Source of the DNA: Candidatus Altimarinota bacterium
GTDB lineage: Bacteria > Patescibacteriota > Gracilibacteria > BD1-5 > UBA6164
Reading direction: 5' to 3'
Assembly: GCA_030683605.1 (NCBI GenBank)
Contig: JAUXPL010000011.1
Coordinates: 35,161-99,160 of the forward strand
DNA length: 64,000 bases
Each line of letters begins with the position of its first letter. Position 1 is the first letter of the stretch. This document shows positions 23,223 to 35,143 of this stretch, piece after piece. The position numbers and the translations under genes were made by a program. The notes below the pieces were generated by a model. The model was not told where the DNA came from and ran no database searches. It saw only the letters and a program-made list of their open reading frames with translations.

Positions 23223-24022
23223 TTTAAGTAAGTTTTTAAAGTACAATTATAAAGTCATAATTTTACAAGAATATATATTATAATATATATTAATAATAAT
23301 TTTATATAAGATAATAAATTATAATAATATCATTTATGTTTATTAAATATGTATAATTTCATTTTTTTATCATCTATTCAATTTATTGAATTTGTTATTT
23401 GATTATTGTGAATTCTATATATAAAAGTATCTTTATCTATATATAATATATTACCTCAAATTACATATTCTAAATTAAAATCATAATCAGCATAAGATCA
23501 AGCTTTTAAATCATAATTATATCATTTATTTTTATATAATGTTCATCAAAAAGAAATACAATTATTTTTAAACATTTCATATACATTTGTTAAATGAAAT
23601 TTTATATATTCTAATTTTCAATTTCTATCTATGAAACTATTTCAATAAACTAAATCTCATTTTTTATCTATTATTAAATCATACAATATTTTTAAACTAT
23701 TATTATTATAAAATTTATCATCATCTGATAAAAATATAAAATATTTTCAAGATTTTAATTCTAAAAGCTTATTCCAATTTCCTATCATTCATATATTTGA
23801 ACTATTTTTGTTGAAAATTATTTTTTTATATAAATAATCAATAATAACTTTTTCTACAATTATTTTAGTATCATTATTTGTAGAGTTATCTGAAATAATA
23901 ATTTCTAATTCATTATTATTAAATCATTTTTGAGATAAAACACTATTAATACATTCTTTTAAATATTCAGGTCTATTGTAAGTAGGTATTAGAATACTAA
24001 TTAGTGGTAGTTTATTTTCCAT
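23207..24022 (-). CDS. GT2 family glycosyltransferase, 271 aa
   Basis: PLISILIPTYNRPEYLKECI, IIISDNSTNNDT and MIGNWNKLLELKSGKY near residue 80, followed by FLSDDDKF, form the GT-A nucleotide and metal-binding core. The C-terminus has a hydrophobic stretch, LLLIYIIIYILVKLGL. Its start overlaps the end of rfbH by 11 bp and its end overlaps the next GT4 gene by 16 bp, so translation is probably coupled across all three. Placement next to rfbH makes it another candidate for dideoxysugar transfer. Confidence 0.85.
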
Positions 24023-25310
24023 TAACAAACTCTTTAAATTTTAAAATTACGTACTCTAATTTTTCTTCATTTAATCATTGAAATAATCAAATCCAAAAAC
24101 TATTATTCATTATATAGTCAGTATTTTTTAAATCTCATATAATTCTATAATCTTCTACATAATCAATAAATGCTGGATGTTTTAAGAAATTTCAGGCGAA
24201 TAAAAGTCTTGTTCAAATTTTATTCTCATTCAAAAACATCATTAATTCTTCTCTTGTGAATTTTGAATTTTCTTTTAAACTTAACACATAACCAAACCAA
24301 CTTGCTTCTACTTTTTCAGTAGCTTTTGGTAATATAAAATATTTATCTAATCATTGTTCTATAAATTTTTTCGTTAAATAAGCAAAATTATTTTTTCTTA
24401 TTTGTATAAAATTTTCTAATTTTTCTAGTTGAGCTAATCAGATAGCAGCTTGCATATCAGTTATTTTTAGATTGTAACCAATTCTTGAATAAGTGTATTT
24501 ATGATCAAATCCTTTTGGTAAATCTCATAATTGCCAATTGAATCTATTATTACAATTATTATCTTCTCATGTACCACACCAACAATCTCTTCACCAATCT
24601 CTATACGATTTAATTATTTTATTTAATAAGGCATTATTAGTTGCTAAAGCTCAACCTTCTCACATTGTTATATGGTGAGCAGGATAAAATGAAAAAGTTG
24701 CTATATCTCAAAATGTTCAAGTGTATTTTCAATCATATTTCGTACCCAAAGCATCACAACTGTCTTCTATTAACCATAGATTATTTTCTTTACATATTTT
24801 TTGAACTTCTCATATATTGAAGGCATTTCATAAAGTATGGGCAATCATAATTGCTTTTGTTTTTGGAGAAATAGCTTTTTTAATTTCGTCTATATTTATT
24901 TCATATGTTTCTAAATCTACATCTACAAATACTGGAACACATCCATTTTGTATTATTGGATTAATTGTAGTAGGGAATCATGCAGCTACTGTAATTACTT
25001 CATCTCATTTTTTAATTCTTCTTTCTTTTAATTCTTTAGCTGTTAGTGCTGTAAAAGCTAATAAATTTGCACTACTTCAAGAATTTGTAGTCGCAATAAA
25101 TTTTACTCATAAAAAAGAAGCTAATTTTTCTTCAAATTGCTTATTAAATCTTCATTCTGTCCAATGACAGTCTAGTATTGATTCTATTGCATATTCAAGT
25201 TCCTTTTCATCAAAAACTTTTCATGATACAGGTACATTATTTCAAACTATTTTAGCTTTTTGTAATTCAATTATTTTACTAATATATTCTTTAAAATCAG
25301 GAGTTAACAT
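24012..25310 (-). CDS. rfbH: CDP-4-keto-6-deoxyglucose-3-dehydrase, E1 (PLP/PMP enzyme), 432 aa
   Basis: The fold is the DegT/DnrJ aminotransferase family, but the PLP-binding lysine is replaced by histidine in FSFYPAHHITMGEGGAL near residue 215. That replacement is diagnostic for the 3-dehydrase E1 (RfbH, AscC, ColD-like), which removes the C3 hydroxyl using PMP and electrons from an iron-sulfur reductase. The CWCGTGEDNNCNNRF cluster near residue 255 is the expected Fe-S cysteine region, and length matches RfbH (about 437). The partner reductase RfbI is not in this window. The gene is downstream of rfbG, separated by a strong hairpin. Confidence 0.92.
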
Positions 25311-25367
25311 TTATTTTTTATTATATTATAAATTATTGCATTATTATAAAGAAAATATATTTAAAAC

Positions 25368-25408
25368 AAAAAAAATAAATTATTTTATGTTAATAATTTA
25401 TTTTTTTT
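25368..25408 (-). terminator. Strong hairpin between rfbG and rfbH
   Basis: A perfect 17-base A/T stem with a 7-base loop starts about 30 bases past the rfbG stop. The T-run is present on both strands. It should end or attenuate rfbF-rfbG transcription before rfbH, so rfbH may have its own promoter in the remaining gap. Confidence 0.7.
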
Positions 25409-25437
25409 GTTGGTTAATATTAGTTATTAAAATATAT

Positions 25438-26478
25438 TTATATAAACATATTTATTTCATTTAAACAAATATTTTCCATGTTTTTTCACTCATAATAATC
25501 TTTGTACCAATTTAAAGTTCTATTTAATACTTCATCAACTTTGTATTTAGGTTTCCATCATAATAATGTTTTAGCTTTTGTATTATCTAACAATAATAAT
25601 CATGCTTCATGAGGATTATTCGAATCTTTTTGTATTTCGAAGCTTCACTTTCATAATATATTAATACTTTCGTTAACTATGTCCAAAACTCTTAAGTTAT
25701 CAGATAAATCTGGTCAAAAATTATATGATCATAAATATTTATCATCTTCAAAAATTTTCTTTCAAATTATTAAATATCCATAAAGAGCTTCTAATACATA
25801 TTGCCATGGTCTTACACTTTCAGGATTTCTTATAATAAGTTTTTCATCTTTTAATATAGACTTTATTACATCAGGAATTAGTCTATCTTTTGACCAATCT
25901 CAACCTCAAATTACATTTCATGCTCTTACTGATACAATTTTTTTATTACTTTTTTGTAAAAATGATTTGAAATAACTATCAATTGCTAATTCACACATGG
26001 CTTTACTACTACTATATGGATCATATCATCATAATCTATCATTTTCTCTGTATGGATATATCCATTCATTATTATGATAAACCTTATCGGTAGTAATAAG
26101 TATAGCTCATTTTACACATTCATTATTTCTAATTGTGTCTAGAACATTAACTGTTCATATAACATTTGTTTGAAAAGTGTAAACTGGATTATCATAACTA
26201 TCTCTTACTAGTGGTTGAGCAGCAAGATGAAAAATTATTTCAGGTTTATATTTATTTACTACTTCATTCATTTTATCTAAATCATTAATATCTCAATATA
26301 TTTGAGTAATTTTACTATCTAGATTAAGAATTTCAAAATTATTTGGAGAAGTATTTGCTTTTAAACTATATCAAATAACATTAGCTCATAAATTATACAA
26401 CCAAAAAGCTAACCAGCTTCATTTAAATCAACTTGTTCAAGTTATAAGAATTGTTTTATTTTTGTAGAAGTTTTTCAT
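25438..26478 (-). CDS. rfbG: CDP-glucose 4,6-dehydratase, 346 aa
   Basis: ITGTSGFKGSWLAFWLYNLG at residues 11-30, HLAAQPLVRDSYDNP near residue 80, ITTDKVYHN near residue 120 and DPYSSSKAMCELA near residue 145 match RfbG, whose GFKGSWL and TTDKVY motifs separate it from other SDRs. VIGGGDWSKDRLIPD near residue 185 and RPWQYVLE near residue 220 confirm it. It makes CDP-4-keto-6-deoxyglucose, the substrate of RfbH. It starts 2 bp after the paratose-synthase-like gene in the rfbF operon. Confidence 0.93.
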
Positions 26479-26480
26479 TT

Positions 26481-27356
26481 TTATTTAAAATATTTTATAG
26501 TTTTTATTAATCATTCATCTAATGATTCAAATTTATAATTTTTAAAAACTTTATTAAGTTTAGCAAAAGATATCATTTGTTCTCATTTTCTGTATTCTAT
26601 CTTTCAAAAATTTAGTTGTATTTTAGACTTAAGTATTTTTTTTATTTTTTTTACTAATTCCTTTATTTCAATTGTATTTCATGTTCATATTTCATATTCT
26701 TGAAATCAATTAATATTAATATTAATATTAAGATTAATTAATATTAACAACATATTTATTACATCATCTATGTAAATAAAATCTCTTTTTTGTTCTCAAA
26801 ATGTTAAATCTATATAATTTTCATTATTTTTTATTTTATTAATTATCATTCACACAAATTTACTTTCATCATCTCAAGGTCAGAATATATGCTCTAATTT
26901 AATATTAATAAAATTTAAATCAGTGTCATCTGAAAATTTTTTTCAATATTCTAACAATTGTTTTTTTGATATTACATAGTAATTAATTCAATTTGGTAAA
27001 GTTGTATCAATATTAAAAAATGTTGAAACCCTATATTCTGTACATAGTTCTAAAAGTTTTAATGGTAATATTAAATTACTTTCTATTATTTTAGTTATTT
27101 TTTCATTATTTCTTCAATAACATGTAGCAGTATGAAAAACTATATCAATTTTATTATCTTTAAAAATATCATTTAAATCAATTTGATCAATATTATATAT
27201 TTTTAAAGATTCATTTTTTAACAATAATTTTATATTTTCAGTATTAGATGTAGATCTTTTCAATAAAACAATATTATAAATATTATTTTCTAAAATTTTT
27301 CTAATTATATTAGAACCTAGAAATCAAGTTCATCATGTTATTAAAATTGTTATCAT
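26481..27356 (-). CDS. CDP-paratose (or abequose) synthase-like SDR, 291 aa
   Basis: ITGGTGFLGSNIIRKI at the start, VFHTATCYG near residue 80, NIDTTLPNGINYYVISKKQ near residue 125 with the Y-V-I-S-K catalytic set, HIFGPGDDESKFV near residue 160 and RDFIYIDDVI near residue 195 fit the small reductases that finish CDP-3,6-dideoxyhexoses (RfbS paratose, RfbJ abequose). Because RfbE, which uses CDP-paratose, is in the same locus, paratose synthase is the better reading. A short in-frame triplet-like tract near 26709-26747 encodes alternating Asn-Ile and marks replication slippage. It lies between rfbF and rfbG. Confidence 0.72.
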
Positions 27357-27366
27357 ATTTTTTTTA

Positions 27367-28140
27367 TTACCATATTTTCCAAGGAATACTTCAATTTTTC
27401 CACATTTCTTCTAAATCATGTTTGTTTTTTAAAGTATCCATTGCTTGCCAAAATCATTTATGTTTATAAGCTATTAATTCTCATTTTTTTGCTATTTCTT
27501 CTAATGGTTCTTTTTCAAATGATATATTATCGCCAGAAATATATTGTACTATTTTTTTATTTAATACCATAAATCATCAATTAATATAAGAATCTTCATT
27601 GTCTTTTTTTTCAGCAAATTCATGAATTATATTTCATTCCATTCAAAGTTTTCAAAATCTTCATTCAGGTTGTACAGCTGTTAAAGTTACCAATTTTCAA
27701 TTATTTTTATGTAAATCGACTAACTCCTTAATATTTACATCACTTACACCATCTCAGTATGTCATCATGAATTCATCTCAATTAATAAATCATCAATCTA
27801 TAACCCTTTTTATTCTTCATCAAGTCAGAGTATCATCTCAAGTATTTACTAAAGTCACTTTCCAATCTTCACTATTATTATTATGAACAGTCATTTGATT
27901 ATTTTTTAAATCAAAAGTTACATCACTATTATGCAAAAAATAATTAGCAAACCATTCTTTAATATAATATCATTTATATCATAGACATATCACAAAATCT
28001 TTATATCAATAATGAGAATAAATTTTCATTATATGCCATAAAATTGGTTTTCATCATATTTCTACCATTGGTTTAGGTTTTAATGTTGTTTCTTCTGATA
28101 ATCTAGTTCATAGTCATCAAGCTAAAATAACTACTTGCAT
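27367..28140 (-). CDS. rfbF: Glucose-1-phosphate cytidylyltransferase, 257 aa
   Basis: [20 protein letters not shown] at the start is the nucleotidyl-transferase loop, with [20 protein letters not shown] and FVICLGYKGYYIKEWF following. [14 protein letters not shown] near residue 128 is the metal-binding motif, and [12 protein letters not shown] near the end is characteristic of RfbF. It makes CDP-glucose from glucose-1-phosphate and CTP, the first committed step to CDP-tyvelose. It heads the minus-strand rfb operon behind a good promoter. Two codons in the initial glycine loop are TGA, so activity requires UGA=Gly. Confidence 0.95.
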
Positions 28141-28173
28141 AAGTTAATAATTAATAATATATTATATAATAAA

Positions 28174-28201
28174 TTTATACTAAAAAACATATAAAATACA
28201 A
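28174..28201 (-). promoter_or_regulatory. Promoter for the rfbF operon
   Basis: Read on the minus strand, TTGTAT (28201-28196) and TATAAA (28179-28174) are separated by 16 bases, 34 bases before the rfbF ATG. Confidence 0.6.
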
Positions 28202-28234
28202 ACTTATTATAAAAAACTTGTTAAAAAGTTTTAT

Positions 28235-28271
28235 AAAAAATAGATGTACAAATTTTGTACATCTATTTTTT
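28235..28271 (-). terminator. Strong intrinsic terminator after fcl
   Basis: A perfect 18-base inverted repeat (aaaaaatagatgtacaaa and its complement) flanks a single base, with T-runs on both strands. It lies 3 bases past the fcl stop and closes the GDP-sugar operon before the rfbF promoter. Confidence 0.9.
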
Positions 28272-28273
28272 TT

Positions 28274-29221
28274 TTAATTATTTAAAAACCAATCATAACT
28301 CATTTTTATTCAATCTTCTAGTTCTATCTTATATTTCCATCATAAATTATTTAATTTCGTTACATCTTGAAGTTTTCTTGGTGTTCCATTTGGTTTTGTT
28401 ATATCCCATATTATTTTTCAATTAAATCAAACTATATTTTTAACAGTTTCAGCTAATTGTTTTATAGTTACATCTTTACCAGTTCAAATATTTAAAAATA
28501 TGTCACCTAATTCATTTTGCTCTTTAGTAGGATTATATGTGTTCATCAAATTTATACATGCATCTGCCATATCACCTACAAATAAAAATTCTCTCATAGC
28601 TGAACCATCTCACCATAATGTAACTTCTTCAGATTTATTCATTTTTGCTTCATGAAATTTTCTAATCATAGCAGGAAGAACATGACTTGAAGTTAAGTCA
28701 AAATTATCATTTGGTCCATAAAGGTTAGTTGGCATACAGGCAATAAAATTTGTAGCATATTGTCTATTGTAACTTTGACACATTTTTATTCATGTTATTT
28801 TAGCTATTGCATATGGTTCATTTGTAGGTTCTAATAATCATGTTAGAAGATACTCTTCTTTCATAGGTTGTTTAGCTAGTTTTGGATATATACAACTAGA
28901 TCAAAGAAACAATAATTTTTTTACTCAAAATAAATAACTATTATGTATTACATTATTTTGTATTTGTAAGTTTTGATAAATAAATTCAGCAGGGAAGTTA
29001 TTATTAGCGACTATTCATCATACTTTAGCAGCTGCTAAAAAAACATATTCAGGTTTTTCATTTTCAAAGAAAGACTTAACTTGATTATTATCTATTAGAT
29101 CTAATTCATTTGAAGATTTATATATTATATTTGTATATCAATTTTTTTCTAAATTTCTTAAAATAGCTGATCATACTAATCAATTATGTCATGCAATGTA
29201 TATTTTTGAATTTTTATCCAT
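28274..29221 (-). CDS. fcl: GDP-L-fucose synthase, 315 aa
   Basis: [20 protein letters not shown] at the start is the GxxGxxG loop typical of Fcl (WcaG). LAAAKVGGIVANN near residue 65, [20 protein letters not shown] near residue 105 and [16 protein letters not shown] near residue 140 hold the catalytic Ser/Cys and [17 protein letters not shown] confirms the family. The enzyme epimerises and reduces the keto sugar made by Gmd into GDP-L-fucose. It follows gmd by 20 bp. Confidence 0.95.
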
Positions 29222-29241
29222 TATTTAAAATTAACTATTAT

Positions 29242-30339
<1,098 letters not shown>

Positions 30340-30371
30340 TTTTTATTTTTAAATAAATAATATATTAATAA

Positions 30372-31718
30372 TTAACATCTACCATATATATCATCAAATC
30401 TGATTATATCATCTTCTTCTAAATAATCTCAAATTTGACTTTCAATTATATGTAAATCTATTTTTCCTACATTTTCTAGTCTATGAGTTGTTCAAATAGG
30501 AATATAAGTAGATTCTCATTTTGATAATAATATTTCTTTATCATTTAGTGTTATTTTTGCTGTACCACTTACTACAACCCAATGTTCTGATCTATGGTGA
30601 TGCATTTGACTAGATAATTTTTTTCAAGGAAGTACAGTTAATCTTTTTGTTTTAAATGTTTTTCATTCGTCTATTATTGTATAGCTTCACCAAGGTCTAT
30701 AAACAGTTATTCAATAATCAGTTTGATATTTGTTTTTTTCTTTTAATTGTTCTAAAATATTTTTTACTTTACTAGTTTCTCATTTTTTTGATATGAGTAA
30801 AGCATCTTTAGTATCTATGACAATTAAATTATCTATTCATATAAATGCTACTTCTTTATTATTATTTGTTTGTATTAAAAAATTATTCTCTCATCATATA
30901 TTTGAGTAATCATTTTTAATATTATTTTCATTGAAATACTCTAAAAATGCTTCAAATCCTCATAAATCATTCCAATATATATCTAGAGGAGTAATTTTAA
31001 TATTATTTGATTTTTCTAGTAATCAGTAATCTATAGATAAATCTGGAAGTTGTTCAAAATTTTTACTTGCTCAATTTTTTATCAATTCAAAATAGTTTTT
31101 GTTATTTTTTTCTATTTCTTCTAAAAATATTTTTTTACTAAACATGAATATTCATGCATTCCAATAATATCAATTATCTATATATTGAATTGCAGTAATT
31201 TCGTCTGGTTTTTCTTTGAAATTTATTACTTTGTAAGGATAATTTCATTTTGTATTAAAATTAATATATCAATATCAAGTATGAGGTTTAGTCGGTTTTA
31301 TTCAAAATGTAATAATACTATTTTGAGCATCATAAATACTTTTATTAATCATTTCTACAAATATTTCTTCATCTTTTATTATATGATCTGATGATAGTAT
31401 TAAGTAAATATCATCATTATGTCATAATTCTATTCACAATGAAATTGCTCATAGAGTATTTTTTGCTTGTGATTCAATAATAATGTTTTTTTCATCTATA
31501 TTAGATTGATTCATACAATGAAATTTGTATTCCTTGTTAGTAACTATGTATATATTACTTAAATCTGTAATTTTGTTTGCTCTAGCTACACATTTTTCAA
31601 AAAATGAGATGTTATCAAACTCTTTTAGTTTAACAAATTGTTTTGGATAATTTTTTCTAGATAATGGCCATAATCTAGTTCCACTTCATCATGCTAGAAT
31701 AAGTACTTTTAACGACAT
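30372..31718 (-). CDS. manC: Mannose-1-phosphate guanylyltransferase / mannose-6-phosphate isomerase, 448 aa
   Basis: [20 protein letters not shown] at the start is the nucleotidyl-transferase signature, LSSDHIIKD near residue 105 follows, and [10 protein letters not shown] near residue 160 completes the GMP active site. The C-terminal 110 residues form the cupin of type II phosphomannose isomerases: [31 protein letters not shown] (metal histidines) and YIPIGTTHRLEN. The bifunctional enzyme makes GDP-mannose. The 58 bp upstream of its ATG carry one copy of the 32-bp direct repeat shared with the phosphomannomutase gene. Confidence 0.95.
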
Positions 31719-31733
31719 ATTTATTTATTAAGA

Positions 31734-31765
31734 AATTAACATTTTTATATATTTTTTTGTGTCTT
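31734..31765. repeat. 32-bp direct repeat, copy A
   Basis: This is identical to 33256-33287. It starts aattaacatttttatata and ends tgtgtctt. On the minus strand the flanking frame reads DVKDTKKYIKMLIS then stop, almost the same as the C-terminus of the phosphomannomutase (EDTKKYIKMLID). It looks like a displaced 3' end of that gene, separated from it by the ATPase gene. Confidence 0.85.
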
Positions 31766-31776
31766 TTACATCAATT

Positions 31777-33153
31777 TTATAAATATATAAACTTAACTAA
31801 ATCTTTTTCATCAAAAACAGCAAAGCCATATTTAGTATTTTTATCTTTAAATATAGGATTTTTGTTTAAAAATAGATTTATATTATTTTCAAGTTGTTTT
31901 TTTTCAGATTCATTTATTCTATTTTCATTTAGTTTAACTTCTAAAAATACTATATTTTCTTTTTCATCTGTATAAATAATATCTATTTCATTATTGTTTC
32001 TATCAAGCCAAGTTCATATTTTTGTAAATATAAAACCTAATTTTCAATTTTTATTTTGTATTATTAGATATTCTTGTACTAATTTTTCAAATTTAAATCA
32101 TTTAAAATTTTCAAAATCTTTAGCTATTTCGTCTATTATATGCTTATAAAGTCATAGCTCAATTTTAGATTTATTAGAATATACATATTTAAACCAAAAA
32201 TTTAAGAAATTATCTTTTATTGAGTAAGAACTAATATTTTTTTTATATTCAAATAATGGGTACTTTACTTCAATAATATCATATAAATCAGCGAGTTCTT
32301 TTAGATATATATCTATTTCTCATGTTCAAAGTCAGATAGAAGTCATTATCTCATTTCTTTTATTTTTTCAATTACTTATTGTTTCCAAAATAGCAAAAAA
32401 TCTTTTATATTTTTGTCAAAACTCTTCTATTAATATTTCTTTTCACTCATTTTTTAATATAGCAAAATCTCAAAAAAATAACTCTTTGATTATATCTTTA
32501 AAATCATATTTTTTATAATTTAGTCTTGAAATAGATTTAAAATAATAAGGAATTCATCAAAATATAGAGTAAATATCAAGTAATATTTTATGACTATAAT
32601 TCTCTTGAAAAATATCTTTTAATATTTCTATTTGAGTATCTAAATCAAATTCTTTCAAAAATAATGAAAATGTAGATCTTTTATATAGAGGCTCATTTAT
32701 ATTTTCAAATATTTTTATCATCATTGATTGAATACTTCACAAAACTATTATTTTTTTATTTGTTTTATTTTGGTATTCATCTATCTTTTTTTGAAAAATG
32801 GAATAAATAGATTTATCTACATAATTAAAATTTTGAAATTCATCAATTACAAGCAAATTAAATTCAGTTTGCTTAAAATAATAATCTATAAAATCACCTA
32901 TGTTTTCAAAGCTATATTTAGTTCTTGTTTTCTCATAAACATAAAATTCAAGTTTTTTTAAAAAAACTGTTAAATCAGTTCTTTCTATAAATAAATATAG
33001 AAAATCTTTATTTAATATATCTTTATTTAAATGTTCAATTAGAGTTGTTTTTCAAACTCTCCTTTTTCCAAGTAAATATATAAATTCAAAATTATTGGAA
33101 TTTATTTTTTCTGTCAATATATTTATTTCTTTTTCTCTGTTATAAAACTTCAT
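31777..33153 (-). CDS. ATPase of the archaeal-type ATPase/DUF234 family, 458 aa
   Basis: MKFYNREKEINILTEKI, then YLLGKRRVGKTTLIEHL near residue 30 (Walker A) and LLVIDEFQNFNY near residue 105 (Walker B), is the order of the archaeal ATPase family. A helical region with GIPYYFKSISRL follows, and the C-terminal part (ENIVFLEVKLNEN near residue 410, with IDIIYTDEKEN) is the DUF234 nuclease-like domain. It has no metabolic link to the sugar genes around it. It interrupts the PMM-manC order and is bracketed by a 32-bp direct repeat, so it looks like an acquired mobile gene. Confidence 0.82.
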
Positions 33154-33249
33154 ATTTTCTTATATCATAGTATAAATATATTATAGTATAATAAGAATAT
33201 ACTATAAAACAAGTTTTTTATATTTAAATTTATATTTATTTGAAAATCT

Positions 33250-33990
33250 TTAATCAATTAACATTTTTATATATTTTTTTGTGTCTTCTATTTCAAATAC
33301 TCTTTTAGAAGTTACTCATATTTCAAGAGGTGGATAATCATTTCAACCAGGGAACACGGCATCTCATACAAATATCATTTCATCTAAATCTATTCAAGAT
33401 ATTTCTGATAATTTTCTTACTCAATATGCTTTATCTACTCAATCTCTAGTTATATCTATTGTACTTGCTCATCATAAAAGAACATTAAATCATTTTAAAT
33501 CATCTAATATATATTCTCTGATTTTATTTCTCTTGCTAAAATCTGGATCATAGACACTTTTGAATTCCAAAGGAGCATCTTGTCATAAAGCAGAAAAACT
33601 TATTTGAGTTCTTCTATCTTCTACTTGTTCTCACCATGTTTTTTCAGGTTTTAAATCCAATTTAATTATTGCTTGATTTAAAGTATTTATTATATGTGTT
33701 CTTTCTTCTAATGTTAAATCTAGAGAATATTTCATATTCCATTCTCAGTTTTGGTATAAATACATAACAGTACTACAAGTAGGACAAACATATAAGTTTG
33801 ATAATAATTTTTCATCATTTCATAAATGTGGTAATACTTGAGTTTGGAATAATTCATACTTTCATCATGAAATAATTCAAACTTTGTATTTTCATAATAA
33901 TTTTTTGAATAATTCTACCATTTCACTATCCATTTTTCATTTCGAAGGTGTTAATGTTCAATCCATATCAAACACAATCATTTTAAACAT
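33250..33990 (-). CDS. Phosphomannomutase of the HAD superfamily, 246 aa
   Basis: MIVFDMDGTLTPSK at residues 4-17 carries the catalytic Asp pair of HAD enzymes. GIISGGKYELFQ near residue 45, NLYVCPTCSTVMYLYQ near residue 80 and IFVGDAVFPGGNDYPPLEIG near residue 210 are typical of eukaryotic-type phosphomannomutases (HAD IIB), not of the bacterial ManB family. With ManC, Gmd and Fcl downstream it supplies mannose-1-phosphate. ATG at 33990 is chosen; an internal Met at residue 4 is an alternative. The last 35 bases hold copy B of the direct repeat. Confidence 0.85.
33256..33287. repeat. 32-bp direct repeat, copy B (3' end of phosphomannomutase gene)
   Basis: This is identical to 31734-31765 and lies in the coding 3' end of the phosphomannomutase gene (EDTKKYIKML). 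The two copies flank the ATPase gene, spaced 1,522 bases apart. The 96 bases between the ATPase start and the PMM stop hold further short A/T inverted repeats but no gene. Confidence 0.85.
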
Positions 33991-34098
33991 AAAAATTCTT
34001 TAATTATAAAATATATGTGTAAAAATATATATAAAAATGCTTTAAAATCAAAAATGAATATATTTTAGTGTTAAAAAGTTGAAAATTAAGTTAATTAT

Positions 34099-34126
34099 TT
34101 GAAATTTTAACAAATAAAAGTATAAT
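34099..34126 (+). promoter_or_regulatory. Promoter for the AbiE-type pair
   Basis: TTGAAA at 34099-34104 and TATAAT at 34121-34126 have a 16-base spacer and lie 28 bases upstream of the antitoxin ATG. Confidence 0.65.
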
Positions 34127-34153
34127 TAAATAGTTATAAATAATAATTAAATT

Positions 34154-34459
34154 ATGATAAAAATATCTAAAATATTAAAAAAATCTTTGTGGGAATATGA
34201 TATTACAAATATGAATTATAATGATGAAATACTAATAATTAGAGCATTAAATTTTTGAGAATTAAGTGATATAAAAATTATTTCAAAAAATATTTGAGAG
34301 AAAAAAGTTTTAGATATTTTTTTGAAAAATATTACTAATATAGATAATAAATCAAAAAATTTTTGGGAAATTTATTTTAATCTAAAAAAAATTAGCAAAC
34401 CTAATATATCAATGTATGAACAAATTAATAAACCTATATTTAAAAGAAGTTTTGGATAA
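34154..34459 (+). CDS. AbiEi/DUF6922-like antitoxin, 101 aa
   Basis: This is a small protein: SLWEYDITNMNYNDEILI near residue 12, then RALNFGELSDIKIISKNIGE. This pattern (L-W-E/D-x-D, then R-x-L-x-x-G-x-x-x-D) is what I associate with DUF6922-type antitoxins paired with nucleotidyltransferase toxins. It probably binds DNA and represses the pair. Its 3' end overlaps the toxin gene by 44 bases, so toxin translation depends on it. Family assignment rests mainly on the partner. Confidence 0.65.
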
Positions 34460-35060
34460 AAATAGATTAGAAATTCTTGAAAATTTAATCTATTTTAAAG
34501 ATATGTGATTTGTATTATGATGATGAACATGATTAGCATTAATTTTTTGACATAGGACGAGTATAGATTTTGATTTTTTTATCAATCAAGATATTGATAA
34601 TGATAAATTATTTTTAATGTGTTTAGAAGTATTTAAATGATTTGAAATATCAAAAATATATGAAGAAAAAAATACATTATATATATTAGTTAATTGAGTA
34701 AAAATAAGTTTTTTTACATATAACTATAATAACTTATATGATATAATTGAAACATATTATTTTAATATATATTCTATACAAGATATTTGAGCAATGAAAC
34801 TATGGGCTATTCAAAATAGAGCAACAAATAAAGATTATGTGGATTTATTTTATATAATAAATGAGATATGATTAAATAATTTAATTGATATTTTTTTCCT
34901 AAAGTTTTGAAAAGTTGTAACTAAAACTTATATATTAAAATCTTTAGTATATTTTGATGATATTAAAATTGAAAAATTAATATTAACAGATAAAAAATTA
35001 AATTTTGAAAAGATTAAAAATTTTCTAATAAAAGAAACTAAAAATATAAGTAATAATTAG
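34416..35060 (+). CDS. AbiEii/AbiGii nucleotidyltransferase toxin, 214 aa
   Basis: FVLGGGTGLALIFGHRTS near residue 35 followed by IDFDFF is the AbiEii signature: G-G-T plus the D-x-D metal site of a minimal nucleotidyltransferase. ISFFTYNYNN and MKLWAIQNRATNKDYVDLF near residue 135 (K and the R-x-x-x-K/D-Y-x-D-L element) complete the family pattern. Such toxins modify tRNA or other targets with nucleotides and act in phage defence as type IV systems. Start ATG at 34416 lies inside the antitoxin gene. Several conserved glycines are TGA codons. Confidence 0.88.
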
Positions 35061-35075
35061 TTTCTTTTATTTTTT
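35030..35075 (+). terminator. Intrinsic terminator of the toxin gene
   Basis: The arms aaaagaaacta and tagtttctttt pair across 17 bases and are followed by a T-run. The stop codon is in the right arm. Confidence 0.8.
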
Positions 35076-35143
35076 TGTCACTTTTATTTCCATTTTTCGT
35101 TATAATAAATACAATATATATATTATTTTTTAATTAACTATTT

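Noticed and set aside
26481..27356. Firm naming as CDP-abequose synthase
   Set aside because: Abequose and paratose synthases share these motifs. The presence of RfbE favours paratose, but the sequence alone does not decide.
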